From: Pigmentiphaga sp.
GTDB taxonomy: Bacteria > Pseudomonadota > Gammaproteobacteria > Burkholderiales > Burkholderiaceae_B
Reading direction: 5' to 3'
DNA: 64,000 bases
Assembly: GCA_023228945.1 (NCBI GenBank)
Contig: JALOAI010000003.1
Coordinates: 62,001 to 126,000, forward strand
The position numbers and the translations under genes are program-made. Positions 1 to 10,590 of this stretch are shown here, one piece after another. The notes beneath the pieces were generated by a model. The model was not told the DNA's origin. It did not search any database and saw only the letters and a program-made list of their open reading frames with translations. How positions within the stretch are numbered: position 1 is the first letter of the stretch; each line of letters begins with the position of its first letter.

Positions 1-1565
<1,565 letters not shown>

Positions 1566-1648
1566 GTCCTGGCCTGGGGGAGGCGGTACCGCCCGTCGCT
1601 GCGCGCGTCAGTGCGTTACCGCTCTTGTCGTCGACGGCGGATTCGGCG

Positions 1649-2452
1649 CTATTGCGGTTCGGCTGCGCAGGCGATGCGATCGCGCCCCTGGCGCTTGGCC
1701 TCGTACAAGGCGCCATCCGCGCGGCTGAGCGTCAGTGTCAGCGGCTCGCCTGGCCGGTGTTCGGCCAGGCCGGCGCTGATCGACAAGTGCTGGCCCGTCA
1801 GGGCGAGCCCCGGGATCTCCAGCGCTCGGATCGCTTCGAGCTTGCGCTGCAGGATGCCGTGGGCGTCGGCGAGCGACGTAAAGGGCAGAAGGAGCAGGAA
1901 TTCCTCGCCGCCCCAGCGGCCGCAGGCGTCGTATTCACGCAGGTCGGCGCCCAGCGCGCGGGCGACTTCGATCAGGGCCAGATCGCCGATTTCGTGGCCA
2001 TAGGCATCGTTGATCTGCTTGAAGCGATCGATATCGACCATCGCCACCACGAAGCCGGTGGACTGGCGTTGCGAGCGCTGAACTTCTTGTTGCAGGCGCG
2101 ACATCAAGGCTCGCCGATTATCGACCCCGGTCAGCATGTCGCGATACGAGGCTTCCTCGAGCTGGGTGTTGAGGTCGCGCAGCATCCGCTGGTAATGATC
2201 CGAGATGCGAACGACGCGGTTGATGCGCCGCAACTGGCGCTCGTAGCGCTGGCCCATGCCGCGCTCGCGATCGCGCGCCATGGCTTGGAACGAATCCGAC
2301 AGATGGGTCAGCCGGTCCAGGCGTTCGACATGTTCTTCAAGCAGTTGCCAGACTTCACCCAGCACCTCGCGCAAGGGATGGCCGGCGTGCTCGGGATCGT
2401 CGAGCAGGGGCTGGATCCGCGCTTGCAGCGCGAGAAGCTCATCGGGTTTCAC
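1649..2452 (-). CDS. siaD: Diguanylate cyclase SiaD
   Basis: This 267-residue protein makes c-di-GMP from two GTP. An N-terminal helical region of about 100 residues precedes a GGDEF domain with active-site GGEEF at residues 181-185. An intact RxxD inhibitory site (172-175) lies five residues upstream, so product inhibition is expected. There is no membrane segment or other sensory domain, which fits control by a partner protein. The start codon overlaps the siaC stop by 4 nt (ATGA), and the gene is last in a four-gene siaABCD set. In Pseudomonas aeruginosa, unphosphorylated SiaC binds and activates SiaD to drive aggregation and biofilm formation; that role is transferred here from gene order and domain match. 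Confidence 0.9.
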   Translation of the reverse strand: MKPDELLALQARIQPLLDDPEHAGHPLREVLGEVWQLLEEHVERLDRLTHLSDSFQAMARDRERGMGQRYERQLRRINRVVRISDHYQRMLRDLNTQLEEASYRDMLTGVDNRRALMSRLQQEVQRSQRQSTGFVVAMVDIDRFKQINDAYGHEIGDLALIEVARALGADLREYDACGRWGGEEFLLLLPFTSLADAHGILQRKLEAIRALEIPGLALTGQHLSISAGLAEHRPGEPLTLTLSRADGALYEAKRQGRDRIACAAEPQ

Positions 2453-2823
2453 TTGCCGATCACATGGAAAGGAAAGGTGCAGTCTTCGCGGAACTCTTCG
2501 GCCAGCTCGCCGATGCGTTCGTTTTGTTGGTCGAAATACCAGCGGACGGCGACGTCGCGCTGGCGCTGATGAGCGCTTTCAAGAAGATCGAAGACGTCCA
2601 TGACCGTTTTGATACTGCTGGTATTGAGGTAGAGCAGTTCGAGCTCGATCAGCAGCGGGCGGTCGGTTTCGGCGAGAAAGGCCTCGACCCATTCGAAGAC
2701 CGGGGCGAAGAGTTCGTAGGCATTCTCCGGGTAGGATTCGCCGCTCATGCGCAGGACGCCGGCGTTGGTATCGGCGGCGATGGCGGGCGTGGACTGCGTT
2801 CCCGGGATGGAAAGATCGTTCAT
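2449..2823 (-). CDS. siaC: SiaC, phospho-switch activator of SiaD (DUF1987)
   Basis: This small anti-anti-sigma-like DUF1987 protein is the switch of the SiaABCD pathway. Family knowledge: SiaB phosphorylates it, SiaA dephosphorylates it, and the unphosphorylated form activates the cyclase. The typical opening (IPGTQSTPAI), SYPEN motif, LLYLNTSS segment and EEFREDC ending are all present. An upstream ATG at 2841 adds six residues (MSGFFI). I prefer 2823 because it makes 124 residues and puts the threonine of NTSS at position 68, the number reported for the phosphorylated residue in P. aeruginosa. Neither start has a strong Shine-Dalgarno. It lies 25 nt after siaB and overlaps siaD by 4 nt. 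Confidence 0.88.
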   Translation of the reverse strand: MNDLSIPGTQSTPAIAADTNAGVLRMSGESYPENAYELFAPVFEWVEAFLAETDRPLLIELELLYLNTSSIKTVMDVFDLLESAHQRQRDVAVRWYFDQQNERIGELAEEFREDCTFPFHVIGK

Positions 2824-2848
2824 GATGAAAAAGCCTGACATGGGTTGC

Positions 2849-3388
2849 TTATATCACGACGCTGAGGCTGAAAAAGGCGCGCTCGCCGATCGGGGCGCCC
2901 AGCGAGGCCTGCAGCGGCGCCGAGGCGCGGCGCGCGATCTCGATCAGACCGAGGCCCGCTGACTCCGGGCGCGCGGGATCGCGCGGCAGGCGCAATTGCG
3001 TCTTATACAGGGCGCGCAATTCGGCCTTGTCGAGCGCCGCGAGAGCCTGGATGCGTTCGACCAGGCCCAGGCCGTCGGTGTTCTCGACCAGGTTGCCGGC
3101 CGATACCACATAGTGGCCGTCTTCACGAGAAATCACCACGGTGGCGGCCGAGTCGGCGTCGGAATAGGCTCGCGACTGCGTGTAATGGCGGATGTTCTGG
3201 GTCATCTCGATATAGACCGAGAAAACGTCCATGGCCTCGGCGGGCTTGACCTGATCCAGTTCGAGGTAGCGCTTGAGGGCGTTGCCGAATTCTTCGATCA
3301 GGCTGCGTGAGATGGGGCCATTGAAGCAGAGCAGGGTCCGGCTCTCGAGCAGGCGCTCGCGTAGCGCGTAAAGTTCATTGGCGTTCAC
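2849..3388 (-). CDS. siaB: SiaB-family protein kinase of the SiaABCD pathway
   Basis: This 179-residue cytoplasmic protein belongs to the SiaB family, which has a GHKL-like fold and phosphorylates SiaC in Pseudomonas. The central IEMTQNIRHY motif resembles an N-box, with Glu and Asn placed for Mg-ATP binding, and a late GLGLIEIARR segment resembles the glycine-rich ATP lid. The start overlaps the end of siaA by 14 nt, indicating translational coupling within one transcript. No signal peptide or membrane segment is seen. Assignment rests on these motifs together with SiaA, SiaC and SiaD in the canonical order; the kinase activity is inferred from the family. Confidence 0.85.
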   Translation of the reverse strand: MNANELYALRERLLESRTLLCFNGPISRSLIEEFGNALKRYLELDQVKPAEAMDVFSVYIEMTQNIRHYTQSRAYSDADSAATVVISREDGHYVVSAGNLVENTDGLGLVERIQALAALDKAELRALYKTQLRLPRDPARPESAGLGLIEIARRASAPLQASLGAPIGERAFFSLSVVI

Positions 3389-5387
3389 GATGGGGGTCCG
3401 TAAAAGCGTCGAAGCGGAACGACAACAGGGTGATGTCGTCGCGTTGGGGGCGGTTGCCCTGGTAGGCCGCCAGTTCTGCGTTCAGGGCGTCGGCCTGCTC
3501 GGCCAGCGGCAGGCTGGCCAGGCGGCGCAGCAGCTCGAGGAAGCGCTGGTTGCCCAAGCCGTAGCCATGCTCGCCGCCGGCCTGGTCCAGGATGCCGTCG
3601 GTGGTGAGATAGTAGGTCGTCCCGCTGTCGAGCGGGAGTTCAAGATTGTCGTAGTCGCCTCGCCGGCGGTCGCCCAGGGTGCGTTTGCCGCCCCGATGCT
3701 CGGCCACGCTCCGGCCGTCGCTGGCATACAACGAAATCCGGGCGCCGGCGTAGCGCAGTTTGCCGCGTTGTCGGTCGATATACACCAGGCCGGCGTCGGC
3801 ATTGGTGGCCAGCCCGCGTGGCAGATGGCTATCGCGCAGCATGGCCCGCATGGCGGTATCCGTGCGGCTTAGCACGGCGGCCGGATCGTTGGCGCCGCAC
3901 TCCTGGATGGCCAGATCGACGGCCGCCTTGGCCAGCATGGTCATCAGCGCGCCCGGTACGCCATGGCCGGCGCAATCGATGATGCCCAGCAAATAGTTGT
4001 CGTTGTCGGCCTGGAAAATATAGAAGTCGCCGCCCACCACATCGCGCGGCCGCCACAGCACGAAATGATTGCGGCCCAGCGAGCGCGTGAGCTGACGGGT
4101 GGGCAGCGTGGCTCGCTGGATCATGCTGGCGTAATCGATGGAGTCGCCGATTTTCTTCTGCGCCGTGGCCATGGCCTGGTTGGCCGCTTCCAGTTCGCGC
4201 GTACGGGAGCGGACGCGTTCTTCCAGCTCGGCGGTGTGCTGTCGTACCTGATCGGCCATTTCGCCGAACGACCGGCTGAGATCGCCGATCTCGTCGTTGG
4301 AGGGCGGCGGCAGCTTGACGGAGTACTGGCCGGCGGCGATGGCGTGGGCCGACGATTGGAGGCGTCGGATCGGCCGAAGCACCAGCCGTTCCACCCCGTA
4401 GCCGAAGGCCGCCATCAAGGTTGCCAGCAGGAGCAGCAGGCCGCCGACCGCGGTCCAGAGCCAGGCTGGCTGGACGACATGGGCGACGCGCAGATCAAGG
4501 GCGGTAATCACAAACCAGTCGAGATCGGGCAAGTAGGCAAGGGTGGCCACCTGGGGAATGCCGTCGAGCGTGAAGGCGGCCGGCTGGACGCTGTCGGGCG
4601 CCGCGCGCGCCGCCGCGAGGGCCTGACGCAGGGAGTCGTACTCGGCGGGCGGCAGCATGCTGAACAGCGTTCGTTCGGCCTCGTTGGCCGCGGTGTTGTA
4701 GGCCAGGCGGCTGGCGTCGGGGTGGGCCAGGATGGCGCCGTCGCTTTGTACCAGCATGGGCGTTACGCCTGGCGTGGCGTTCTCCGCGAGCCGGCCAAGA
4801 AAGCGGCTGAGGTCGATGCTGGCGCCGGTGAGTCCCAGCGGCGTACCGTCGGTGTCCCGGATCAAGGTGTTGATCCACACCCGGGTGATGCCGAGTTGCC
4901 GGTCGGTGTTGATGTTGAAGCTGTAGTCGAGATCGGCGTCGAGCAGGCGGTAGAACCATTGGTCGGCTTCGCGCTTGGGATCGAGCTGGTAGCGCGGTTG
5001 CTGCGACAGTGGTTCTGCGTCGCTATTGAAATAATAGTTGCCGCTGCCGGCAAGGGTCAGGAAGTAGGCGTGATCGCGCAGGATGCGGCGGTCGCTCTCG
5101 GCCTCCAGAAAGAACAGCTCGCGCAGCGCGGGGTCGTTTTCGTGGCGCAGCCAGCGCCGGGTAATCTCGCTGTTGGCCAGGCGTTGCGAAAGGGCGAGAT
5201 CCTGGAGCACGGGTGCCAGCAGGCGTTGGCGATTGAGTTGGGTCAGATTGTCGGCATAGGCCTGCGCGAAATGCTGCCGGATGCCCTGCAGGGATGCCCA
5301 GCCGATCGCGGAGGCGAGCACCAGAACCAGCAGGCATGCGAGCGCCAAGGCTAGCAGGGATTTGGCGCGCAAACTGAAATTAGCCAT
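3375..5387 (-). CDS. siaA: SiaA, membrane sensor PP2C-type phosphatase
   Basis: This 670-residue inner-membrane protein begins with a transmembrane segment at about residues 10-33. A large periplasmic Cache-like sensor region follows, then a second membrane segment near 305-328, a HAMP linker (LRPIRRLQSSAHAIAAGQY region) and a coiled coil. A C-terminal SpoIIE/PP2C phosphatase domain ends the protein. Metal-binding aspartates are visible in DVVGGDF and in IIDCAGHGVPGALM. In P. aeruginosa SiaA dephosphorylates SiaC and so turns on c-di-GMP synthesis in response to surfactant or carbon-source signals; the ligand here is unknown. It is the first gene of siaABCD. The 120 bp between its start and mgtE should hold the operon promoter unless mgtE reads through. 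Confidence 0.9.
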   Translation of the reverse strand: MANFSLRAKSLLALALACLLVLVLASAIGWASLQGIRQHFAQAYADNLTQLNRQRLLAPVLQDLALSQRLANSEITRRWLRHENDPALRELFFLEAESDRRILRDHAYFLTLAGSGNYYFNSDAEPLSQQPRYQLDPKREADQWFYRLLDADLDYSFNINTDRQLGITRVWINTLIRDTDGTPLGLTGASIDLSRFLGRLAENATPGVTPMLVQSDGAILAHPDASRLAYNTAANEAERTLFSMLPPAEYDSLRQALAAARAAPDSVQPAAFTLDGIPQVATLAYLPDLDWFVITALDLRVAHVVQPAWLWTAVGGLLLLLATLMAAFGYGVERLVLRPIRRLQSSAHAIAAGQYSVKLPPPSNDEIGDLSRSFGEMADQVRQHTAELEERVRSRTRELEAANQAMATAQKKIGDSIDYASMIQRATLPTRQLTRSLGRNHFVLWRPRDVVGGDFYIFQADNDNYLLGIIDCAGHGVPGALMTMLAKAAVDLAIQECGANDPAAVLSRTDTAMRAMLRDSHLPRGLATNADAGLVYIDRQRGKLRYAGARISLYASDGRSVAEHRGGKRTLGDRRRGDYDNLELPLDSGTTYYLTTDGILDQAGGEHGYGLGNQRFLELLRRLASLPLAEQADALNAELAAYQGNRPQRDDITLLSFRFDAFTDPHRERQ

Positions 5388-5507
5388 AGAGAAGCAAAAC
5401 CAGAGCGGCGGGGGCCGAAGGCAAACGATGGCGGGCGGGCGTCCGCCTGCGGTTTCCAGGGGCGCACAAGAGTAACAGAAGGTTATGCGCCGATGGGTAA
5501 TCGCGCG

Positions 5508-6971
5508 TTACAGCAGGAAGACCGTGGCCAGCCCCAGGAAAATGAAGAAACCCAAGGTGTCGGTGGCGAAGGTGAGCAGCACGGAGGAGCCGATCGCGGG
5601 ATCTTTGCCGAAGCGCGCCCGCAGCAAGGGAACCAGGATGCCGACGCAGGCGCCCACCAGCATATTGCACACAATGGCGGCCATCATTACCGCGCCCAGC
5701 GACCAGGAGCCGGAGATCGCGACGGCGAAGCCCGCCGCGATGAGGCTGCCGCTCAGGCCGACCAGCAGCGTGACCAGGAGCTCGCGTTGAACGAGCGGGC
5801 GCACATTGCGGGGATTGATGCGATTGGTGGCCAGCGAGCGGATGATCATCGTCATGGTCTGGTTGCCGGAGTTGCCCGCGATACCGGCGACGATGGACAT
5901 GAGGAAGGCCAGGATGACGATGTGGCTGACGGTATCTTCGAAGCGCGAGGCCACGAACGACGCGCAAGCGGCGGTGGCCAGGTTGAACAGCAGCCACGGC
6001 GCGCGGTTGCGCACCGAATGCAGCACGGGCGCGAAGATGTCTTCCTCTTGCAGACCGGCCTGCGACAGGACCTGTTCGTCGGACGCCTCGCGGATGATGT
6101 CGATCACGTCGTTGACGCTGAGGCGGCCGACCAGCCGGCCCTGGTCGTCGACCACCGGGGCCGACACCAGATCGTAGCGTTCGAAGGCGCGGGCGGCGTC
6201 GTCGGCCTCGTCCATGGGGTGCAGCGTGAGCATGTCGCTGTCCATGATCTCGGCCACCGACGTTTCGGGCTCGCGCGTGAGCAGCCGGGTGAGATAAAGC
6301 GTGCCCTGCAGCCGTTCGTTGCGATCCACCACGAAGATCTGGTCGGTGTGGTCGGGGAGCTCCTGCAACCGGCGCAGATAGCGCAGCACCACCTCCAGGG
6401 TGACGTTGTCGCGCACGCGCACCATGTCGAAGTCCATGATGGCCCCCACCGTATCCTCGGGATAGCTCATCGCCGTGGACAGGCGGGCGCGCTCCTGCTC
6501 GGTGAGACCCTGCTGGACTTCGGCGACGACGTCGGCGGGCAGCTCGGCGGCCAGGTCGGCCAGCTCGTCGGCATCGAGGCTTTCGAGTGCCGCCACGAGG
6601 TCCTCGCGGCCCATGACCTCGATCAGCGACTCGCGGACGCTATCGCCCACCTCCAGCAAGACTTCGCCGTCATGCTCGGCCTGCACCAGTTGCCAGACAT
6701 GCTGGCGATCGTCGCGCGGCAGCGCCTCCAGGATGAAGGCGATGTCGGCCGGATGCAGGCCCTTGATGAGCTCGTGCAGCTCGGACTCATGCTGGCGGTG
6801 CAGGACCTGCTCGACCAGCGTGGCCCGGGCATCGCCTTCTTCCTGGCGATGGACGAGATCCTGAATGACCTGTTGGCGGCGCAACAGGTCCTGGACCTGG
6901 CCGAGAGCCAGCTCGGCGTCTTCAGGATCGAGACGGCGGCCGGGCTTGGACGTGACGGCGAGCGAGTTCAT
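5508..6971 (-). CDS. mgtE: Magnesium transporter MgtE
   Basis: This 487-residue Mg2+ channel of the inner membrane has the standard order. A cytosolic superhelical MgtE-N domain (about 50-150) includes the HPADIAFILEALP and DDVVAALESL-type repeats. A tandem CBS pair (about 155-290) is followed by five membrane helices to the C-terminus. The pore motif GIAGNSGNQTMT and the selectivity-region acidic residues in the last helices (GKDPAIG, FATDTLGF) are present. In this family the cytosolic domains close the channel when internal Mg2+ is high. It is transcribed toward siaA with 120 bp between them, and its start lies 21 bp from the end of the upstream LysR gene on the same strand. Confidence 0.95.
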   Translation of the reverse strand: MNSLAVTSKPGRRLDPEDAELALGQVQDLLRRQQVIQDLVHRQEEGDARATLVEQVLHRQHESELHELIKGLHPADIAFILEALPRDDRQHVWQLVQAEHDGEVLLEVGDSVRESLIEVMGREDLVAALESLDADELADLAAELPADVVAEVQQGLTEQERARLSTAMSYPEDTVGAIMDFDMVRVRDNVTLEVVLRYLRRLQELPDHTDQIFVVDRNERLQGTLYLTRLLTREPETSVAEIMDSDMLTLHPMDEADDAARAFERYDLVSAPVVDDQGRLVGRLSVNDVIDIIREASDEQVLSQAGLQEEDIFAPVLHSVRNRAPWLLFNLATAACASFVASRFEDTVSHIVILAFLMSIVAGIAGNSGNQTMTMIIRSLATNRINPRNVRPLVQRELLVTLLVGLSGSLIAAGFAVAISGSWSLGAVMMAAIVCNMLVGACVGILVPLLRARFGKDPAIGSSVLLTFATDTLGFFIFLGLATVFLL

Positions 6972-6992
6972 GACGAGGCGATGCGAAAAGGC

Positions 6993-7931
6993 TTAAGGCG
7001 GGCTCGAGGCAAAAGGCGCATTGTATGCCGGGCCGTCCAGGCAAAGGTCGAGGAAGGCCTGGGCCGGCGGCGAGAGATCGTCGGCATGCGGCAAGAGGAT
7101 GGTGAGATGGCGTTCAAGCGATCGAGGCCGGGTGATGCGCAGGGCCCTTAGGGTAGGGTCCTGACGTTGCATGGACATGGCGGAGACGAAACCCACGCCC
7201 AGCCCCGCGCGCACACCCTCCTTGATGCCCTCGACGCCGGCCAGCTCGATGGACTCCAGGGGTTCCACCTTGGCCTCCGCCAAGGCCCGCAGCACCTGCT
7301 GGCGTACGCCGGAGCCGCTTTCCCGCAGTAAAAGCGGCCAGGGCGCGAGCTCGTCCAGCGTCAGCGCGGGCCAACCCGTGGCGGTGTCGGCGGGCCGATC
7401 GGCCAGCGCATGGCCAGGCGGCACGATGGCCACGATCTCGTCTTGATGCCACGGCTCGATGCGGACATGCGCCGGCAGCCCGGCCGGAATGGGGCCTTCG
7501 ATGAAGGCGAGGTCGAAGCGCGCCAGCTGGCCGCAGATATCGCTGGTGTTGCCCGTGACCAAATGGCAGTCGACGCGGGCATGCCGGGTGCGGAAACTGG
7601 CCAGCAGGTGGGGCAGAACGTAGCTGGCCGGCGTGGTGCTGGCCCCCAGCATCAGGCTGCCGGTCTGCAACCCGGCCAGGGCCGCCTGCAGTTGCTGGGC
7701 GCGGTCGTAGGTTTGCTGCAATTGGCGGGCGATGCTGGCCAGTCGTTCTCCCGCCGACGTGAGCACGATGCCGCGCCCCACCCGGCGATACAGCGGTTGG
7801 CCGAAGCTCTCCTGCAGCAAGCGCAACTGCCCGGACACCGCCGGTTGCGACAGGTGCAGGCGATCGGCCGCCCGGCTGATGTTGGCTTCGTCGGCGACGA
7901 TGGCGAAAGTGAGGAGTTGATCGGGCGTCAT
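6993..7931 (-). CDS. LysR-family transcriptional regulator, divergent from YeiH-type exporter
   Basis: This 312-residue protein has a classic N-terminal winged helix-turn-helix (NISRAADRLHLSQPAVSGQLRLLQ region, residues 17-40) and a periplasmic-binding-like effector domain. It is transcribed away from the YeiH-like gene at 8150 with 218 bp between starts. That arrangement matches the usual LysR/YeiH pair (YeiE-YeiH in enterobacteria), so it probably controls that exporter. The effector is unknown; YeiE responds to sulfite and CysB-like proteins to sulfur compounds, but I cannot transfer that. The Ala/Pro-rich C-terminal tail is a small extension. Start ATG chosen because it opens the canonical LysR N-terminus. 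Confidence 0.88.
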   Translation of the reverse strand: MTPDQLLTFAIVADEANISRAADRLHLSQPAVSGQLRLLQESFGQPLYRRVGRGIVLTSAGERLASIARQLQQTYDRAQQLQAALAGLQTGSLMLGASTTPASYVLPHLLASFRTRHARVDCHLVTGNTSDICGQLARFDLAFIEGPIPAGLPAHVRIEPWHQDEIVAIVPPGHALADRPADTATGWPALTLDELAPWPLLLRESGSGVRQQVLRALAEAKVEPLESIELAGVEGIKEGVRAGLGVGFVSAMSMQRQDPTLRALRITRPRSLERHLTILLPHADDLSPPAQAFLDLCLDGPAYNAPFASSPP

Positions 7932-8149
7932 GCGTATGAGGCGGCCTGGCGGGGTTGGGAATGGCAGGGCGCCCGGCGCCTCGGCCGGATGGGGAAGCCA
8001 CGCCGAACGGATGGATTAAAAAGCATGATATCGGTTTTTCTTATATTTTTTATCATAATTTACGACTATTAATATATAACTGGCAGGCATAAGATTCAGG
8101 GGTCGTCCCCGCGGCTGTCCCGGGCGCTCCATCCCTTCTTCCTTGATCC
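7932..8149. promoter_or_regulatory. AT-rich divergent promoter region between LysR and yeiH-like genes
   Basis: The 218 bp between the divergent starts contain a block at about 8016-8085 that is strikingly AT-rich for this genome. Within it is an inverted repeat, ATGATA at 8025-8030 and TATCAT at 8051-8056, plus a TTAATATATAA run near 8069-8079. These are plausible LysR binding sites and -10 elements for both genes. No precise promoter can be fixed by eye. Confidence 0.5.
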
Positions 8150-9202
8150 ATGACCACTGTTGCACACTCCCTCGATTCAACCCCGCCGGCCTGGCGGGGC
8201 AAGGCAGATGGCCTGCTGTTCGTCCTGCTGCTGGCGCTGGCCGCCACCCAGGCGGCGCAGACTTCCTGGCTGCAAGGAATGGGAGTGAGTCCGCTGATCG
8301 TGGCCATCGTGCTGGGCGCGGCCTATACCAATCTGATGCCCGGTGGCCTGCCGGCAAACTGGGCCGATGGCGTCAACCTGGCGGCGCGGCGCCTGCTGCG
8401 CATCGCGGTGGCGTTCTATGGCCTGCGCCTGAGCCTGCAGGAGCTCATGTCGGTCGGCGCGGTGGGGCTGGGCGTGGCCGCGGCCATGGTTCTCGGCACC
8501 CTGGGCCTCGGCTTGGCGCTGGGCCGGCTGTTGCGCATCGACCGCGAAACCGCACTCCTCACGGCCGCCGGCAGCGCCATTTGCGGCGCGGCGGCGGTGC
8601 TGGCCTTCGAGTCCACCACGCGTGCGGCGCCGCACAAAAGCGCCGTGGCGGTGGCCACCGTCGTGCTCTTCGGCACCCTCAGCATGTTTCTGTACCCGGT
8701 GATGTATCACGCCGGCTGGTTTGCGCTCGATACCACCGCGCTGGGCATCTTCATCGGCGCCAGCGTGCACGAAGTGGCCCAGGTCGTGGCGGCGGCCAGC
8801 GCCATCGATCCCGCCGCCACGCATGCGGCCACCATCGTCAAGATGGCCCGCGTGGCCATGCTGGTGCCCCTGCTGCTGATTCTCGGCATGTGGCTGGCCC
8901 GGCGTGCGCCTGGCGCCAATGAGGCCGGTGCGGCCAAGCCTCCCGTGCCATGGTTCGTCCTGGGCTTCCTGGCCCTGGTGGTGGTCAACTCGCTCGACAT
9001 CCTGCCCATGGCCTGGATGTCAGCCATCCACGCCGCGGATACCTTCGCCCTTACCATGGCCATGGCCGCCCTCGGCCTGGAAACCCGCGCCTCGCGCATG
9101 CGCCAGGCGGGCCCCCGCGTGCTGTTGCTGGCCTTGTTATTGTTCGTCTGGCTGATGGCGGGCGGCTATGGCGTCACGCGCCTGGCGCTGGCGTGGCTGT
9201 AG
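8150..9202 (+). CDS. YeiH/UPF0324-family putative sulfate exporter
   Basis: This 350-residue integral membrane protein has about ten hydrophobic helices and belongs to the YeiH family (PF03601). Family signatures seen are the VGAVGLGVAAAMVLGTLGLG helix, the GSAICGAAAVLAF loop, and IFIGASVHEVAQVVAA. Members are annotated as sulfate or sulfonate exporters, but transport has rarely been shown, so the substrate is uncertain. It is divergent from a LysR regulator. Its 3' end overlaps the convergent M20 hydrolase gene by 29 nt. No clear Shine-Dalgarno precedes the ATG. Confidence 0.85.
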   Translation: MTTVAHSLDSTPPAWRGKADGLLFVLLLALAATQAAQTSWLQGMGVSPLIVAIVLGAAYTNLMPGGLPANWADGVNLAARRLLRIAVAFYGLRLSLQELMSVGAVGLGVAAAMVLGTLGLGLALGRLLRIDRETALLTAAGSAICGAAAVLAFESTTRAAPHKSAVAVATVVLFGTLSMFLYPVMYHAGWFALDTTALGIFIGASVHEVAQVVAAASAIDPAATHAATIVKMARVAMLVPLLLILGMWLARRAPGANEAGAAKPPVPWFVLGFLALVVVNSLDILPMAWMSAIHAADTFALTMAMAALGLETRASRMRQAGPRVLLLALLLFVWLMAGGYGVTRLALAWL

Positions 9203-10412
9203 CCAGACGCCGCGGGGCTTCTTCGGCAAACCAATATTCCACCAGGCGCACCCAGTAGCTGGCGCCCAGCGGAATCAAGTCGTCGTTGAAGTCGTAACTG
9301 TCGTTGTGCAACATGCACGGCCCCAGGCCGTGGCCAGTGGTGCGATGCTCGCCGTCGCCCGCGCCCAGCCAGATGTAGCAGCCGGGTTTCTCGGCCAGCA
9401 TGAAGGCGAAGTCTTCGGCGCCCATCGACGGCACGATGTTGGTGTCGAGATGGGTCTCGCCCACCATGCGGCGCACGACTTCGGCGGCCACCGCGGTTTC
9501 GGCGGCGTGGTTGATGGTGGGCGGATAATTGCGCGCAAAATGAAAATCCGCCGTCATGTCGAAAGCCGCCGCGGTGTGCCGCACGATGTCGCGCATGCGG
9601 CCTTCGATGAGATCGAGCGGTGCGATTTCGAAGGTGCGCACGGTGCCGCGCAACACCGCTTCGGTGGGGATGATGTTGTCGGCGCTGCCGGCGTGGATCT
9701 GGGTAACGCTGAGCACGGCGGTGTCGGCCGGGTTTTTATTGCGTGTGATGATGCTTTGCAATGATTGCGCGATCTGGATCGCCGTCATGACCGGGTCGGC
9801 CCCCAGGTGCGGCATGGCGGCGTGGGCGCCGCGGCCGCGCACGATGATCTCGAACTCATTGCTCGAGCCCATGATCGGCCCGGGCCGCATGCCGAAGGTG
9901 CCCGCGCGCAGGCCGGGCCAGTTGTGCAGGCCGAACACCGCCTGCATCGGAAACCGATCGAACAGACCGTCGGCAATCATGCGCGCCGCACCCCCGCCGC
10001 CTTCTTCCGCGGGCTGGAAGATGCAGTAGGCCGTACCGGCGAAATCGCGATGCCGGGCGAGGTGGCGGGCCGCGCCCAGCAGCATGGCCACGTGCCCGTC
10101 GTGGCCGCAGGCATGCATGCGGCCGGGATGGCGGCTGGCATGCTCGAAGGTATTGGTTTCTTGCAGCGGCAGGGCGTCCATGTCGGCGCGCAGGCCAATG
10201 GCACCAGTGCCGGGGCGGTTGCCGCGGATCTCGCCCACCACGCCGGTGCCGCCGATGCCGGTGTGCACGGTGACGCCCCAGGATTCCAGGAACTGGGCAA
10301 TCAGGGCGGCCGTTCGGTGTTCTTCGTAGGCGAGCTCGGGGTGGGCGTGGAGGTCGCGGCGGATCCGGGTGATTTCGTGGTGCCACGAAACAATGGGTTC
10401 GACGAGTTGCAT
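9174..10412 (-). CDS. M20-family amidohydrolase (hippurate hydrolase / aminoacylase type)
   Basis: This 412-residue metallopeptidase-family enzyme is predicted to hydrolyse N-acyl amino acids or related amides. M20 features are visible: the DLHAHPELAYEEHRTA opening, HACGHDGHVAMLLGAA with metal-binding histidines, PAEEGGGGAARMI with the catalytic/metal glutamates, the central dimerisation domain (GRGAHAAMPHLGADPV), and SMGAEDFAFML near the end. The frame extends 60 codons upstream, but I chose the ATG at 10412 because homologous sequence begins there and a GGAG lies 7 nt upstream. There is no signal peptide, so it is cytosolic. It is divergent from fadD and overlaps the convergent yeiH-like gene. 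Confidence 0.88.
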   Translation of the reverse strand: MQLVEPIVSWHHEITRIRRDLHAHPELAYEEHRTAALIAQFLESWGVTVHTGIGGTGVVGEIRGNRPGTGAIGLRADMDALPLQETNTFEHASRHPGRMHACGHDGHVAMLLGAARHLARHRDFAGTAYCIFQPAEEGGGGAARMIADGLFDRFPMQAVFGLHNWPGLRAGTFGMRPGPIMGSSNEFEIIVRGRGAHAAMPHLGADPVMTAIQIAQSLQSIITRNKNPADTAVLSVTQIHAGSADNIIPTEAVLRGTVRTFEIAPLDLIEGRMRDIVRHTAAAFDMTADFHFARNYPPTINHAAETAVAAEVVRRMVGETHLDTNIVPSMGAEDFAFMLAEKPGCYIWLGAGDGEHRTTGHGLGPCMLHNDSYDFNDDLIPLGASYWVRLVEYWFAEEAPRRLATATPAPGA

Positions 10413-10590
10413 GACGGGCTCCGGGGATACGCGCGCGCCCGTCGCGTCTGCGGCAAGCCTAAGGGACCTTGGGGCGGCGGACGACACGATGCGCGGCTGG
10501 CACAGGCCTACGTTATCATGTCTGGGCCGGCTCCATCGGTGGAGCCCATGCGAGCGCGCCTGTAGCACATTCCTCCAAAGGAGACACGGC

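Noticed and set aside
3963..5354. 463-codon plus-strand frame opposite siaA
   Set aside because: Typical antisense shadow of a GC-rich gene, with Val/Gly/Gln-rich nonsense translation.
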